From NCBI RefSeq assembly GCF_007990265.1, contig NZ_BJWH01000009.1, forward strand, positions 62,001 through 126,000: a stretch of 64,000 nucleotides of DNA. The letters run 5' to 3'. Under the pieces are notes generated by a model. It saw nothing but the letters and a program-made list of their open reading frames with translations, was not told where the DNA came from and did not search any database. Position 1 is the stretch's first letter. Every line of letters begins with the position of its first letter. The position numbers and the translations under genes are program-made. This DNA is from Cellulomonas terrae. GTDB taxonomy: Bacteria; Actinomycetota; Actinomycetes; Actinomycetales; Cellulomonadaceae. This document shows positions 47,047-55,183 of the stretch, in pieces.

Positions 47047-49142
47047 CTGCGCCGGTGACGAGCGCCGGCCGCGCAGGTGCCGGTGGGCAGGGGGTCGACG
47101 CGCGTCGGCCCCCGAGCCCCTGGCGCGTGCTCGCTCTGGTGCTCGCCGCCGTCGCCGCCGCCCTGCTCGGGGTCGCGTTCTCCGGCGCCGCGCTCCCCGC
47201 CCTGCTCCGCGACCCGGGCGCCGCGGTGCGCTGGGGGCTGCCGGCGACGGAGGTGCTCACCGAGCTCGCGGGGTCGGTGACGCTCGGCGCGCTCGTCCTG
47301 GCCGTGTGCGTGCTGCCGCGCCGGGCCGTCGTCGCGTCGACCCGCACCGCACGAGCGGGCATGGGCACCGCCGACGGGCGGGCGTACCCGCGCAGCACGC
47401 TCCTGGCCGGGTTCGCCGCGGGCGCCTGGACGCTCCTGTCGATCGTGCACCTGGTGCTCACCTACGCGAACGTCGCCGGTCGCCCGCTGGACTCGGCGTC
47501 GTTCGGCGCGGAGCTCGGCGTGTTCGTCACGCAGATCGACCTCGGCCGCACCCTGCTGCTCATCACCACGGTCGCGGCCGTCGTCACGGCGCTCGCACTC
47601 GTCGTCACCACCCCCACCGGCGCCGCCTGGACGGCCGCGATCGTGCTCGTCGCGCTCTGGCAGCAGGCGCAGCTCGGGCACGCCGCTGGTGCGTCCGGGC
47701 ACGACATCGCGACGTCGTCGATGGTGGTCCACCTCGTCGGCGCCGCGATCTGGATCGGGGCGCTCGCGGCCCTCGCGCTGCTGGTCCGCCGGGTCGGCAC
47801 CGACCTGTCCGCGTCGGTCGCGCGGTACTCGGTCATCGCCGGCTGGTGCTTCGTCGCCGTCGCCGTGTCGGGCCTGGTCAACGGCCTGCTGCGCACCACC
47901 GGCTGGAGCGACCTGACCACCACCTACGGCCTCCTGCTGCTCGGCAAGGTCGCCCTGTTCGGCGTGCTCGGGCTGCTCGGGCTGGCCCACCGCCGCACCG
48001 TCCTGCCGCAGCTGGCGACGCGCACCACCGACTGGCTGTTCTGGCGGCTCGTCCTCGTCGAGCTGACCGTCATGGGGGCCGTCTCCGGGGTCGCCGTCGC
48101 GCTCGGGGAGACCGCGCCGCCCGTGCCGGAGGAGCCGCCCGCCGACCCGTCGCCCGCCTACCAGCTCACCGGCCACCCGCTGCCGCCCGAGCCTGCGGGG
48201 CTCCGCTGGGTCACCGAGTGGCGCTGGGACCTCGTGCTGGCGTCCGCGGCCGTCGCCGGGCTGGTCGTCTACTGGCGGTGGGTGCTGCGGCTGCGCCGCC
48301 GCGGCGACTCCTGGTCGATGGCCCGCGCCGCGTCGTGGACCGTCGGCATGGTCCTGTTCTTCTGGGCCACCAACGGCGGACCCGCCCTCTACGGGCACGT
48401 CCTGTTCAGCGCGCACATGGTCCAGCACATGGTGCTCGCGATGGTCGTGCCCCTGTTCCTCGCGCTCTCGGCACCCATCACCCTCGCCCTGCGCGCCCTC
48501 CCCGTCCGCGCGACGCAGCTGCGCGACGACGACTCCCGCGGCCCGCGCGAGTGGATCCTCACCCTCGTCGACAGCCACGTCGGGCACTTCCTCGCGCACC
48601 CCGTCGTCGCCGCCGTGAACTTCATCGGGTCGATGCTGCTCTTCTACTACTCGGGCCTGTTCGAGTGGTCGCTGCGCAGCCCCGTCGGGCACCTCGCGAT
48701 GGTGGTGCACTTCACCGCCGCCGGGTACCTGTTCGTGAACGCGCTCGTCGGCATCGACCCCGGGCCGCGTCGCCTGCCCTACCCGCAGCGGCTGCTCCTG
48801 CTGTTCGCGACGATGGTGTTCCACGCGTTCTTCGGTGTGACCCTCGTGTCCGGCGAGTCGCTCTCCGTGGCCGACTGGTTCGGGCTCATGGGCCGTCCCT
48901 GGGGCCCGTCCGCGATCGCCGACCAGCAGCTCGGCGGCGCGATCACGTGGGGCATCGGCGAGATCCCGACCCTCGCCCTGGCGATCGGCGTGGCGCTCGC
49001 CTGGTCCCGCGACGACGACCGCACCGCCCGCCGCCGCGACCGCCAGGTCGACCGCGACGGCGACACCGAGCTGGACGACTACAACAAGATGCTCGCCGGC
49101 CTGGCCGACCGCGACACCCACCCCCGCACCCCGCAGGACTGA
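47043..49142 (+). CDS. CopD / CtaG fusion: copper import and cytochrome c oxidase assembly protein
   Basis: 699 residues, about 15 membrane helices. The N-terminal half (~1-360) is CopD-like: AGASGHDIATSSMVVHLVGA with AIWIGALAALALLVRRVG, and LTTTYGLLLLGKVALFGVLG. The C-terminal half (~400-680) is the caa3_CtaG domain: WATNGGPALYGHVLFSAHMV then QHMVLAMVVPLFLALSAPIT, histidine-rich and proposed to bind copper for the Cu(B) centre of cytochrome oxidase. Fusions of this order are common in actinobacteria. With YcnI and CopC it forms a copper-supply route. The stop is followed by palindromic repeats. Confidence 0.92.
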   Translation: MTAPVTSAGRAGAGGQGVDARRPPSPWRVLALVLAAVAAALLGVAFSGAALPALLRDPGAAVRWGLPATEVLTELAGSVTLGALVLAVCVLPRRAVVASTRTARAGMGTADGRAYPRSTLLAGFAAGAWTLLSIVHLVLTYANVAGRPLDSASFGAELGVFVTQIDLGRTLLLITTVAAVVTALALVVTTPTGAAWTAAIVLVALWQQAQLGHAAGASGHDIATSSMVVHLVGAAIWIGALAALALLVRRVGTDLSASVARYSVIAGWCFVAVAVSGLVNGLLRTTGWSDLTTTYGLLLLGKVALFGVLGLLGLAHRRTVLPQLATRTTDWLFWRLVLVELTVMGAVSGVAVALGETAPPVPEEPPADPSPAYQLTGHPLPPEPAGLRWVTEWRWDLVLASAAVAGLVVYWRWVLRLRRRGDSWSMARAASWTVGMVLFFWATNGGPALYGHVLFSAHMVQHMVLAMVVPLFLALSAPITLALRALPVRATQLRDDDSRGPREWILTLVDSHVGHFLAHPVVAAVNFIGSMLLFYYSGLFEWSLRSPVGHLAMVVHFTAAGYLFVNALVGIDPGPRRLPYPQRLLLLFATMVFHAFFGVTLVSGESLSVADWFGLMGRPWGPSAIADQQLGGAITWGIGEIPTLALAIGVALAWSRDDDRTARRRDRQVDRDGDTELDDYNKMLAGLADRDTHPRTPQD

Positions 49143-49160
49143 CCCGCGGCACCCGCCCGG

Positions 49161-49215
49161 CGAACCCGACATGGGCGTCGTCAACGGCGGCATCACGACT
49201 CTCATGTCAGGTTCG
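49161..49215. repeat. 55-nt palindromic repeat, copy 1
   Basis: Outer arms CGAACCCGACATG (49161-49173) and CATGTCAGGTTCG (49203-49215) pair with one mismatch; GTCGT and ACGAC form an inner pair. Same size and arms as copies at 49265 and 50374. It is placed 18 nt after the copD-ctaG stop and may also act as a terminator. Confidence 0.8.
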
Positions 49216-49264
49216 CCTCCCGACCCGCTGGCCGCCACGTGGTCGCCGCGGCGGGCCCGCCCGG

Positions 49265-49319
49265 CGAGCCCGACATGGGGGTCGTCATGGGCCGCATCAC
49301 GACCCTCATGTCGGGTTCG
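49265..49319. repeat. 55-nt palindromic repeat, copy 2
   Basis: Arms CGAGCCCGACATG and CATGTCGGGTTCG with inner GTCGT/ACGAC. It is 55 nt long, in the same orientation as copy 1 and 49 nt after it. The segment between the copies is not conserved. Confidence 0.8.
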
Positions 49320-49423
49320 GCCCGGGCGGTGGTGAGGCGTCCACAGCCCTGACGTGGGGAGGGGAGGCCACTGGGGCGGTCCCGTCGGCCGCCGTGATCA
49401 CGGCGGGGCGCTGGGATGGGGCC

Positions 49424-50368
49424 GTGCGTCCTGTGCAGCCACCTCCCCTGTCGTTGCTGACGCTGGCGCGGCGGCAGGAAGGGCTGGTCTCAGCGGGACA
49501 GTGTGACCGGGCGGGGGTCGGCACAGCCCGACGTGCCCGGCTCGTGCGGGACGGCTGCTGGGGGTTGCCGACGCGGGCCGTGTTCGACGTCGAGCCCGGT
49601 CGCGACCGGCGCGTCGACGCGGACCATCGGCGGCGTCGGGCTGCATGGCTCGGGATGCTCGCTTTCGGGCCCCGGGCGATCGCGGTGGGTCCGTGTGCTC
49701 TGGCGCTGCACGGGGTCGAGGGCCTGCCGGGGAACCTCCACCCGGAGATCGCACTGCCAGGCCGGTCCGCCGGTCGGCACCGCGACGACATCCGCGTCCG
49801 CACCTTCGGGCAGTTCGAGGTGCTCCGGTACGGCGAGCGAGCGATCGCCGACCTGGTGCCAGCCCTCGTGCAGGCCCTGCCCGAGCTCCCTCGCCGGCAC
49901 GCCGTTGCCGTGCTCGACGGTGTGCTGCGGCGGGGGTCGCTGACCGGTGCGGCGTTCGAGGTGGTCCGCGAGCGCGTGCGCGGTCGTCGCGGGAGCGCTG
50001 GTCTGACCGGGTGGTGGTCGCTCGTGGACCCGCGCGCGGAGTCGCCGCTGGAGACGTTCGCGCGGCTCGAGTGCGTGGACGCGGGCGTGCCACCGGACGA
50101 CCTGCAGGTGGAGATCCGGTCCGCGCGCGGGCAGCTGGTGGGCCGCGGTGACCTGGGTTGGCGTCTGCCGGGCGGCCGCTGGCTGATCGCGGAGATCGAC
50201 GGCCGTGAGTTCCATGAGCGACCTGAGGCCCTGCTGCGCGACCGCAGCCGCCAGAACGCCCTGATGAGCACGGGCCGGGTCGACATCCTCCGGTTCACGG
50301 CGGCCGACGTGGCAACCCGAGGACGCATCCCGACGACGGTCCGCACAGCCCTCGCGCGCCACCGCTGA
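49424..50368 (+). CDS. AbiEi-like/DUF559-type protein: N-terminal winged helix plus Vsr-like nuclease fold
   Basis: 314 residues. The N-terminal ~50 residues (LLTLARRQEGLVSAGQCDRA, RLVRDGCWGLPT) match the winged-helix domain seen in AbiEi-type proteins. The C-terminal ~110 residues resemble a very-short-patch-repair/DUF559 endonuclease fold: a Glu in SPLETFARLEC, then a core Asp (GRGDLGWRLPGGRWLIAEID) and GREFHERPEALLRDRSRQNA. Such proteins are frequent in actinobacteria and mostly uncharacterised; no AbiEii toxin gene is adjacent, so this is not a type IV toxin-antitoxin pair. GTG 49424 chosen; GTG 49394 is an alternative. The gene is flanked by three copies of a 55-nt palindrome. Confidence 0.78.
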   Translation: MRPVQPPPLSLLTLARRQEGLVSAGQCDRAGVGTARRARLVRDGCWGLPTRAVFDVEPGRDRRVDADHRRRRAAWLGMLAFGPRAIAVGPCALALHGVEGLPGNLHPEIALPGRSAGRHRDDIRVRTFGQFEVLRYGERAIADLVPALVQALPELPRRHAVAVLDGVLRRGSLTGAAFEVVRERVRGRRGSAGLTGWWSLVDPRAESPLETFARLECVDAGVPPDDLQVEIRSARGQLVGRGDLGWRLPGGRWLIAEIDGREFHERPEALLRDRSRQNALMSTGRVDILRFTAADVATRGRIPTTVRTALARHR

Positions 50369-50373
50369 GCCGC

Positions 50374-50428
50374 CGAACCCGACATGGACGTCGTGTCGAG
50401 CTCCACAACGACGCCCATGTCGGGTTCG
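50374..50428. repeat. 55-nt palindromic repeat, copy 3
   Basis: The most perfect copy: CGAACCCGACATG-GA-CGTCGT pairs with ACGACG-C-CCATGTCGGGTTCG across a 13-nt centre. It starts 5 nt after the stop of the nuclease-like gene and ends 30 nt before the S9 peptidase start. Confidence 0.85.
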
Positions 50429-50458
50429 ACGCCGGGGCGTCGTGATAGGACGGAGCGC

Positions 50459-52510
50459 ATGACGTTTCTTGATCTGGAGCAGTACGTCGCTATCCCTCGC
50501 CTCAGTGGGTTGGTGCTGTCGCCGGACGGGTCGCGGTTGGTCACGAGCGTCGCGACGCTCGACGCCAAGGCGACCAAATTCGTGACCGCGCTGTGGGAGG
50601 TCGACCCGACCGGTGAGAAGCCTGCTCGGCGCCTCACCCGGAGCGCCAAGGGGGAGGCGAGCGCCGCGTTCACCCAGAACGGGGACCTGCTGTTCACCAG
50701 CGCGCGCCCGGACCCGGACGGCAAGGCGGACGACGACGAGCCGGTGCCGGCGCTGTGGCTGATGCCGCGCGACGGTGCGGAGGCGCGCGTGGTCGCGGAC
50801 CGTGCGGCGGGCCTGGGCGGCGTGCAGGTGGCTCGCGACGCCGACGTCGTGCTGGTCGGCTCGGACGTCCTGCCGAGCGCGACCGACGCGGAGACCGACG
50901 AGAAACTGCGCAAGGCCCGCAAGGAGAAGAAGGTCGCGGCGATCCTGCACGACGGCTACCCGGTGCGGTTCTGGGACCACGACCTGGGGCCGGAGTCGCC
51001 GCACTGGTTCGTCGCGGACATCGGCACGGACGTCGTCGCGCCCCTGGCCGGGGCGAAGGACCCCCGGCTCACGCTCACGGACGTGACTCCGGGCGCGCGG
51101 TCGGCGCTGGTCGAGCAGGGCGCCGCGATCAGCCCGGACGGGCGGACGGTGGTGACCGGCTGGAACCAGCCGCTCGCGCGCGGGTCGCAGCGGGGGCGGC
51201 TGGTCGCGATCGACGTGGCGTCGGGGGAGCACCGCGTGCTCGTCGACGATCCCGCCGCGGACCTCTGGTCGCCCGTGATCTCGCCGGACGGGCAGTGGGT
51301 GGCGTTCGCGCGCGAGACCCTGTCGACGCCGCACGACGCCCCGCGGGTGACGCTGCAGCTGGTCGCGCTCGCCGGCGGGGAGCCCCGGACGCTCGTCGAG
51401 AGCTGGGACCGCTGGCCGCAGCACCCGGTCTGGCTGCCGGACAGCACGGCCCTGCTCGTGTCGGCCGACGACGACGGGCGCGGGCCGGTGTTCCGGGTCG
51501 ACCTGGCCTCCGACGAGGTCACGCGGGTGACCAGCGACGACGCGACGTTCACGGACGTGTCGGTGAGCCCGGACGGGTCGGTGGCGTTCGCGCTGCGGTC
51601 GTCGTACGAGGCGCCGTCGCACCCGGTGCGGATCGACCTGGAGACCGGCGAGACGACGGCACTGCGCAGCCCGGCCGCGACACCGGAGCTGCCCGGCACG
51701 CTCACGGAGGTGGAGACGACGGCGGAGGACGGCCGGCGCGTGCGCGCCTGGCTGGCGCTCCCCGAGGGTGGAGGGAAGGCGCCGCTGCTCCTGTGGATCC
51801 ACGGCGGTCCGCTGGGGTCGTGGAACGCGTGGTCGTGGCGGTGGAACCCGTGGATCCTCGTCGCGCGCGGCTATGCGGTCCTGCTCCCCGACCCCGCGCT
51901 GTCCACCGGCTACGGCCAGGACTTCGTGCAGGCCGGCTGGGGGGCGTGGGGCGCGGCGCCGTACACCGACCTCATGGCCATCACGGACGAGGTCGTGCGG
52001 CGGGACGACATCGACGAGACGCGGACGGCCGCGATGGGCGGGTCGTTCGGCGGCTACATGGCGAACTGGGTGGCGGGGCACACGGACCGGTTCCGGGCGA
52101 TCGTCACGCACGCGAGCCTGTGGGCGCTGGACCAGTTCGGTCCGACGACGGACGCGGCCTACTACTGGGAGCGGGAGATGACCGCCGAGATGGCGCTCGA
52201 GAACTCGCCGCACCGGTTCGTCGAGAAGATCGTCACGCCGATGCTCGTCGTGCACGGCGACAAGGACTACCGCGTGCCCATCGGCGAGGGGCTGCGCCTC
52301 TGGTACGAGCTGCTGTCCCGGAGCGGGCTGCCGGCCGACGAGAACGGGAGGTCCCCGCACCGGTTCCTGTACTTCCCCGACGAGAACCACTGGGTGCTCA
52401 CCCCGCAGCACGCGATCGTCTGGTACCAGGTGGTCGAGGCGTTCCTGGCGGAGCACGTACTCGCCCAGACGGGTGAGAATGCGCCGGTTTATCCCGATCT
52501 CCTGGGGTAG
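50459..52510 (+). CDS. S9-family peptidase (prolyl oligopeptidase / acylaminoacyl-peptidase type)
   Basis: 683 residues. N-terminal seven-bladed-propeller region (~1-410), with repeated SPDG motifs (VLSPDGSRLVTSV, ISPDGRTVVTGW, ISPDGQWVAFAR, SPDGSVAFAL). The C-terminal alpha/beta hydrolase (~420-680) has the catalytic triad Ser529 (GGSFGGYMANW), Asp601 (VVHGDKDYRVPIGE) and His644 (FPDENHWVL). It cleaves short peptides from the N-terminal side or after Pro; no signal peptide, so cytoplasmic. ATG 50459 gives the family-like start; the frame is open upstream only into the palindromic repeat. Confidence 0.93.
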   Translation: MTFLDLEQYVAIPRLSGLVLSPDGSRLVTSVATLDAKATKFVTALWEVDPTGEKPARRLTRSAKGEASAAFTQNGDLLFTSARPDPDGKADDDEPVPALWLMPRDGAEARVVADRAAGLGGVQVARDADVVLVGSDVLPSATDAETDEKLRKARKEKKVAAILHDGYPVRFWDHDLGPESPHWFVADIGTDVVAPLAGAKDPRLTLTDVTPGARSALVEQGAAISPDGRTVVTGWNQPLARGSQRGRLVAIDVASGEHRVLVDDPAADLWSPVISPDGQWVAFARETLSTPHDAPRVTLQLVALAGGEPRTLVESWDRWPQHPVWLPDSTALLVSADDDGRGPVFRVDLASDEVTRVTSDDATFTDVSVSPDGSVAFALRSSYEAPSHPVRIDLETGETTALRSPAATPELPGTLTEVETTAEDGRRVRAWLALPEGGGKAPLLLWIHGGPLGSWNAWSWRWNPWILVARGYAVLLPDPALSTGYGQDFVQAGWGAWGAAPYTDLMAITDEVVRRDDIDETRTAAMGGSFGGYMANWVAGHTDRFRAIVTHASLWALDQFGPTTDAAYYWEREMTAEMALENSPHRFVEKIVTPMLVVHGDKDYRVPIGEGLRLWYELLSRSGLPADENGRSPHRFLYFPDENHWVLTPQHAIVWYQVVEAFLAEHVLAQTGENAPVYPDLLG

Positions 52511-52522
52511 GAAGCGCTCTCA
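52509..52522. promoter_or_regulatory. imperfect CebR/CelR-like site
   Basis: AGGAAGCGCTCTCA matches 11 of 14 positions of the perfect palindrome in front of the cellulase gene (TGAGAGCGCTCTCA at 57714). It begins at the S9 peptidase stop and is 82 nt before the DUF6458 gene start. It may be chance. Confidence 0.3.
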
Positions 52523-52603
52523 ACGTGCGAGGTGGCCCAGGTCGGGCCAGACTCGCCGGTCGAGGCCGAGCGACCCACGCACGGCTCGACGAAAGGACCG
52601 ACT

Positions 52604-52927
52604 ATGGGTATCGGAGGCGGAATCGCCCTCATCGTCATCGGTGCGATCCTCTCGTTCGGCGTCAGTGACGCCATCGAGGGAGTCGACCTGACGGTGGTCG
52701 GCTACATCTGCATGGGTGCCGGTGTCGTCGCGCTGATCCTGGCGATCGTGCTCAACAGCCAGCGCAGCCACACCTCCCACACCGCGGTCGTCGAGCAGCG
52801 CACCACGCCGAACGCGCCCGCCGCGCCGGCTGCGGCCCCGGTGCAGCAGGTCCAGCCGGTGCAGCCCGTGCAGCCGGTGCAGCCCGTCCAGCAGCAGCAG
52901 CCGCCGGCAGCGCCCCCGGCCGTCTGA
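52604..52927 (+). CDS. DUF6458 family small membrane protein
   Basis: 107 residues. Two hydrophobic helices in the typical order (GIGGGIALIVIGAILSFGVS, then LTVVGYICMGAGVVALILAI) separated by DAIEGVD, followed by a cytoplasmic tail with QPVQP repeats and Ala/Pro. DUF6458 proteins are small actinobacterial membrane proteins of unknown function. The ATG is the first in-frame start with family character. It ends at a strong terminator. Confidence 0.85.
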   Translation: MGIGGGIALIVIGAILSFGVSDAIEGVDLTVVGYICMGAGVVALILAIVLNSQRSHTSHTAVVEQRTTPNAPAAPAAAPVQQVQPVQPVQPVQPVQQQQPPAAPPAV

Positions 52928-52941
52928 CCCGGGCACGCACC

Positions 52942-52976
52942 GAGAACGCCCCCTCCTTGCGGAGGGGGCGTTTCTC
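52942..52976. terminator. hairpin terminator after DUF6458 gene
   Basis: AACGCCCCCTCC and its complement form a 12-bp stem with a 4-nt loop (TTGC), followed by TTCTC. The stem starts 18 nt after the stop. It can also terminate the convergent anti-sigma gene. Confidence 0.85.
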
Positions 52977-52991
52977 ATGCCATCAGCGTGC

Positions 52992-53831
52992 TCAGGCCTC
53001 CAGCGGGCCCCGGACGATCGAGTCGCCGGAGTGTGCGGGGTCGCCGTCGAACTGCTCCTCGGAGACGTCGACCACGGAGAACTGGTCCAGGTCGAGGCCG
53101 GCGGGCAGGTCGAAGCGGCCGGACGTCCCGGCGAGGGTGCCCAGGCTGACGAGACCGCTGACGTCCGGCTTGAGCAGCCAGACCTCACGGAAGCCGTCCT
53201 CGGAGGACTCGCTCTGGTCCACGTCGACGACGAGGACGCGCGAGCCGTCGGACCGCGTCTCGACGACCGCCGACCCGGACGCGTCCCACCCGGGCAGCGG
53301 TTCGAGGACCGCGGTCGCGACGACCGTGACCGGGTCGGGCCGGTTGGCGACCCACCACGTCGCGCCACCGCCGACGACGAGGCCGACCGCGGCGGCCGCG
53401 GCGATCCAGCGGCCGGCGCGGGGACGTCGCGAGTCGAGAGACACGACCGGGGCGACGCCCTCCGACGGCGACGAGGCCGGTGCGCCAGGCGGCGGCGTCG
53501 AGGTACCGGTCTCAGGTGCCGACGGCGAGGCGGGCGCGGGCGAGCGCCACGCGTCGGGCGCTGGCGGTGTCGGCGTCGAGGACGCGGCCGCCCCGCCGGC
53601 GAGCCCGAGCTCCGCGGCGACGCGGTCCCACACGTGCGGTGCGGGCGGGACGAGGATGGTGTCGGCGCCGCCGGAACGTGCCAGACCGACGACGTCGGTC
53701 AGCGACGCCAGCTCGTCGGTGCACCGCTCGCACTCCTCGATGTGTGCGAGGTCAGAGGTCGTGCCGGCGGGCTCGCCGAGGGCGAGGAGCGCGAGCACGT
53801 CGTCGTCCACGTGGGACTCATCGAACGGCAC
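52992..53831 (-). CDS. RskA-like anti-sigma factor with zinc-binding motif
   Basis: 279 residues. The cytoplasmic N-terminal anti-sigma domain (~1-65) has the ZAS motif HIEECERC (HxxxCxxC). A long Pro/Ser/Ala-rich linker (~75-140) leads to one membrane helix (WIAAAAAVGLVVGGGATWWV) and an extracytoplasmic RskA domain with VLEPLPGWDASGSAVVETRS and EVWLLKPDVSGLVSLGTLAG. RskA-type factors are cut by regulated proteolysis to release the sigma factor. GTG 53831 overlaps the sigma-factor stop; an ATG at 53864 is an alternative. Pairs with the sigma factor immediately upstream. Confidence 0.9.
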   Translation of the reverse strand: MPFDESHVDDDVLALLALGEPAGTTSDLAHIEECERCTDELASLTDVVGLARSGGADTILVPPAPHVWDRVAAELGLAGGAAASSTPTPPAPDAWRSPAPASPSAPETGTSTPPPGAPASSPSEGVAPVVSLDSRRPRAGRWIAAAAAVGLVVGGGATWWVANRPDPVTVVATAVLEPLPGWDASGSAVVETRSDGSRVLVVDVDQSESSEDGFREVWLLKPDVSGLVSLGTLAGTSGRFDLPAGLDLDQFSVVDVSEEQFDGDPAHSGDSIVRGPLEA

Positions 53832-54426
53832 CGTCCACCTCCCATCGGGTCCGTAGCCGGGCAAGACTGCGCCGGACGTGGCTCTTGACCGTGCCCAGCG
53901 GCAGGTCGAGCCGGTGCGCGATCTGGTCGTGCGTGAGGTCGTCGTAGAACGCGAGCCGCAGGATGGTGCGCTGCGGGTCCCCGAGCCGGTCCAGCTCGTC
54001 GGCGACGAGGACCTGGTCGACGACGCGGGTGTCGACGGAAGGTACGGGGAGCTCCTGCGCGCCGGCCACCGACTTGTCCCGCAGCCGCCGGTCCCGAGCC
54101 CGCTTCTCGTGAGTGTCCGCCACGACGTGCCGGGTGATGCCGAGGATCCAGGCGGGCAGCCGGGACTTGTCGGGGTCGAACCGTTCGCGGCTGCGCCACG
54201 CCTCGACGAACACCTGCTGGGTGACGTCCTCCGCGTCGGTGACGCTGCCGAGCGAGCGGAGCGCGACGGTGTGCACCAGCGCGGACCAGCGGCGGTACGC
54301 CTCGGCGATGGCCGTCTCGTCCCCGCGCACGAAGGCCGCGCCGAGCTCCTCGACGTTCTCGCCGTCCGGGTCGAGCCGGTGCGCAGGGCGCGACGAGTCA
54401 GGGGAACCGGGCGCGGCTGCGCTCAC
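53818..54426 (-). CDS. ECF-type (SigK-like) RNA polymerase sigma factor
   Basis: 202 residues. Region 2: ALVHTVALRSLGSVTDAEDV with TQQVFVEAWRSRERFDPDKS and LPAWILGITRHVVADTHEKR; region 4: LGDPQRTILRLAFYDDLTHD and QIAHRLDLPLGTVKSHVRRS. The pattern fits the SigK/SigL-RskA group of ECF factors. GTG 54426 was chosen because GAGGGAGGAG sits 8 nt upstream; a GTG at 54483 would add 19 residues. It overlaps its anti-sigma gene. It lies behind the sortase gene on the same strand, 59 nt downstream of it, possibly one transcript. Confidence 0.93.
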   Translation of the reverse strand: MSAAAPGSPDSSRPAHRLDPDGENVEELGAAFVRGDETAIAEAYRRWSALVHTVALRSLGSVTDAEDVTQQVFVEAWRSRERFDPDKSRLPAWILGITRHVVADTHEKRARDRRLRDKSVAGAQELPVPSVDTRVVDQVLVADELDRLGDPQRTILRLAFYDDLTHDQIAHRLDLPLGTVKSHVRRSLARLRTRWEVDGAVR

Positions 54427-54485
54427 GAACGGCTCCTCCCTCGTCGGCTCCCGGACGACGGGAGCGATCAGCAGCGTAGTCACGA

Positions 54486-55175
54486 TTACCCACCGATCGG
54501 CTCGGCGGTGACGACGACGTTGTCCGTATAGTGCCCGATGTCGCGGCGGAACGTGCCACCGCAGGTCACGAGCACGAGTCGCGGCGCGCCCGACCGGTCG
54601 AACCACTGGTCCACGGGGGCCCCGTCCTTGGGGACCTTCTCGACGGTGACGACGCGGTACTCGTGCGGGCTGCCGTCGGCGCTGGTGACGGTCACCGCGG
54701 CACCGACGGCGACGTCGCGCAGCCGCGCGAACTGCCCGACGCCGGTCTGGACGCTGTCGACGTGCGCGGCGACGACGGTCGCCCCGGCGGGGTCCGCGGG
54801 TGCGGGGCCGAACCGGTACCAGCCCGCGCGGTCGGCGTCCTCGGGGATCTCCATCTCGCCGTCGTCGCGGACCCCGACCGGGTCGACGGCCATGTCGATG
54901 CCGACGTCCGGCACGACGATCTGCACGGGTGGCGGCGTCGCGACGACCGGGGCGAGGGTCGCGTCGACGATGGGGACGGACGGCACGACGGAGGTCGGTC
55001 GCGGCGTCGCCGTGGGGGACGGCGACGCCACGACCTCCGGCCCGGGGGAGGACTCCGGGCCGGTGCACGCGGTCAGCAGGCCGGTCGCCGTGCCGAGTGC
55101 GACGACCGACGCGAGCACGCGTGCCGAGACCCGGGAGGGCGCGGACGCTCTCCCGGGTCGCGACGTGTGCGTCAT
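54486..55175 (-). CDS. class F sortase
   Basis: 229 residues. N-terminal signal with a lipobox-like LLTAC (Cys37), then a Pro/Ser/Thr linker, then the sortase domain (~85-229) with catalytic His138 (VVAAHVDSV), Cys205 (VLVTCGGTF) and Arg210/211 (RRDIGHYTDNV). Class F sortases are the actinobacterial housekeeping-like transpeptidases that link proteins to cell wall or otherwise process them. It follows the DUF4397 gene by 8 nt, the usual partner arrangement. ATG 55175 chosen; the upstream part of the frame overlaps the DUF4397 gene. Confidence 0.9.
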   Translation of the reverse strand: MTHTSRPGRASAPSRVSARVLASVVALGTATGLLTACTGPESSPGPEVVASPSPTATPRPTSVVPSVPIVDATLAPVVATPPPVQIVVPDVGIDMAVDPVGVRDDGEMEIPEDADRAGWYRFGPAPADPAGATVVAAHVDSVQTGVGQFARLRDVAVGAAVTVTSADGSPHEYRVVTVEKVPKDGAPVDQWFDRSGAPRLVLVTCGGTFRRDIGHYTDNVVVTAEPIGG

Positions 55176-55183
55176 GGCGATGG

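Noticed and set aside
49424..50368. Type IV toxin-antitoxin system (AbiEi/AbiEii)
   Set aside because: Only the winged-helix start resembles AbiEi. There is no nucleotidyltransferase (AbiEii) gene next to it, and the C-terminus is nuclease-like.
52835..52920. Short tandem repeats CAGCCGGTGCAGCCC
   Set aside because: They encode the QPVQP low-complexity tail of the DUF6458 protein; not a CRISPR array or regulatory repeat.
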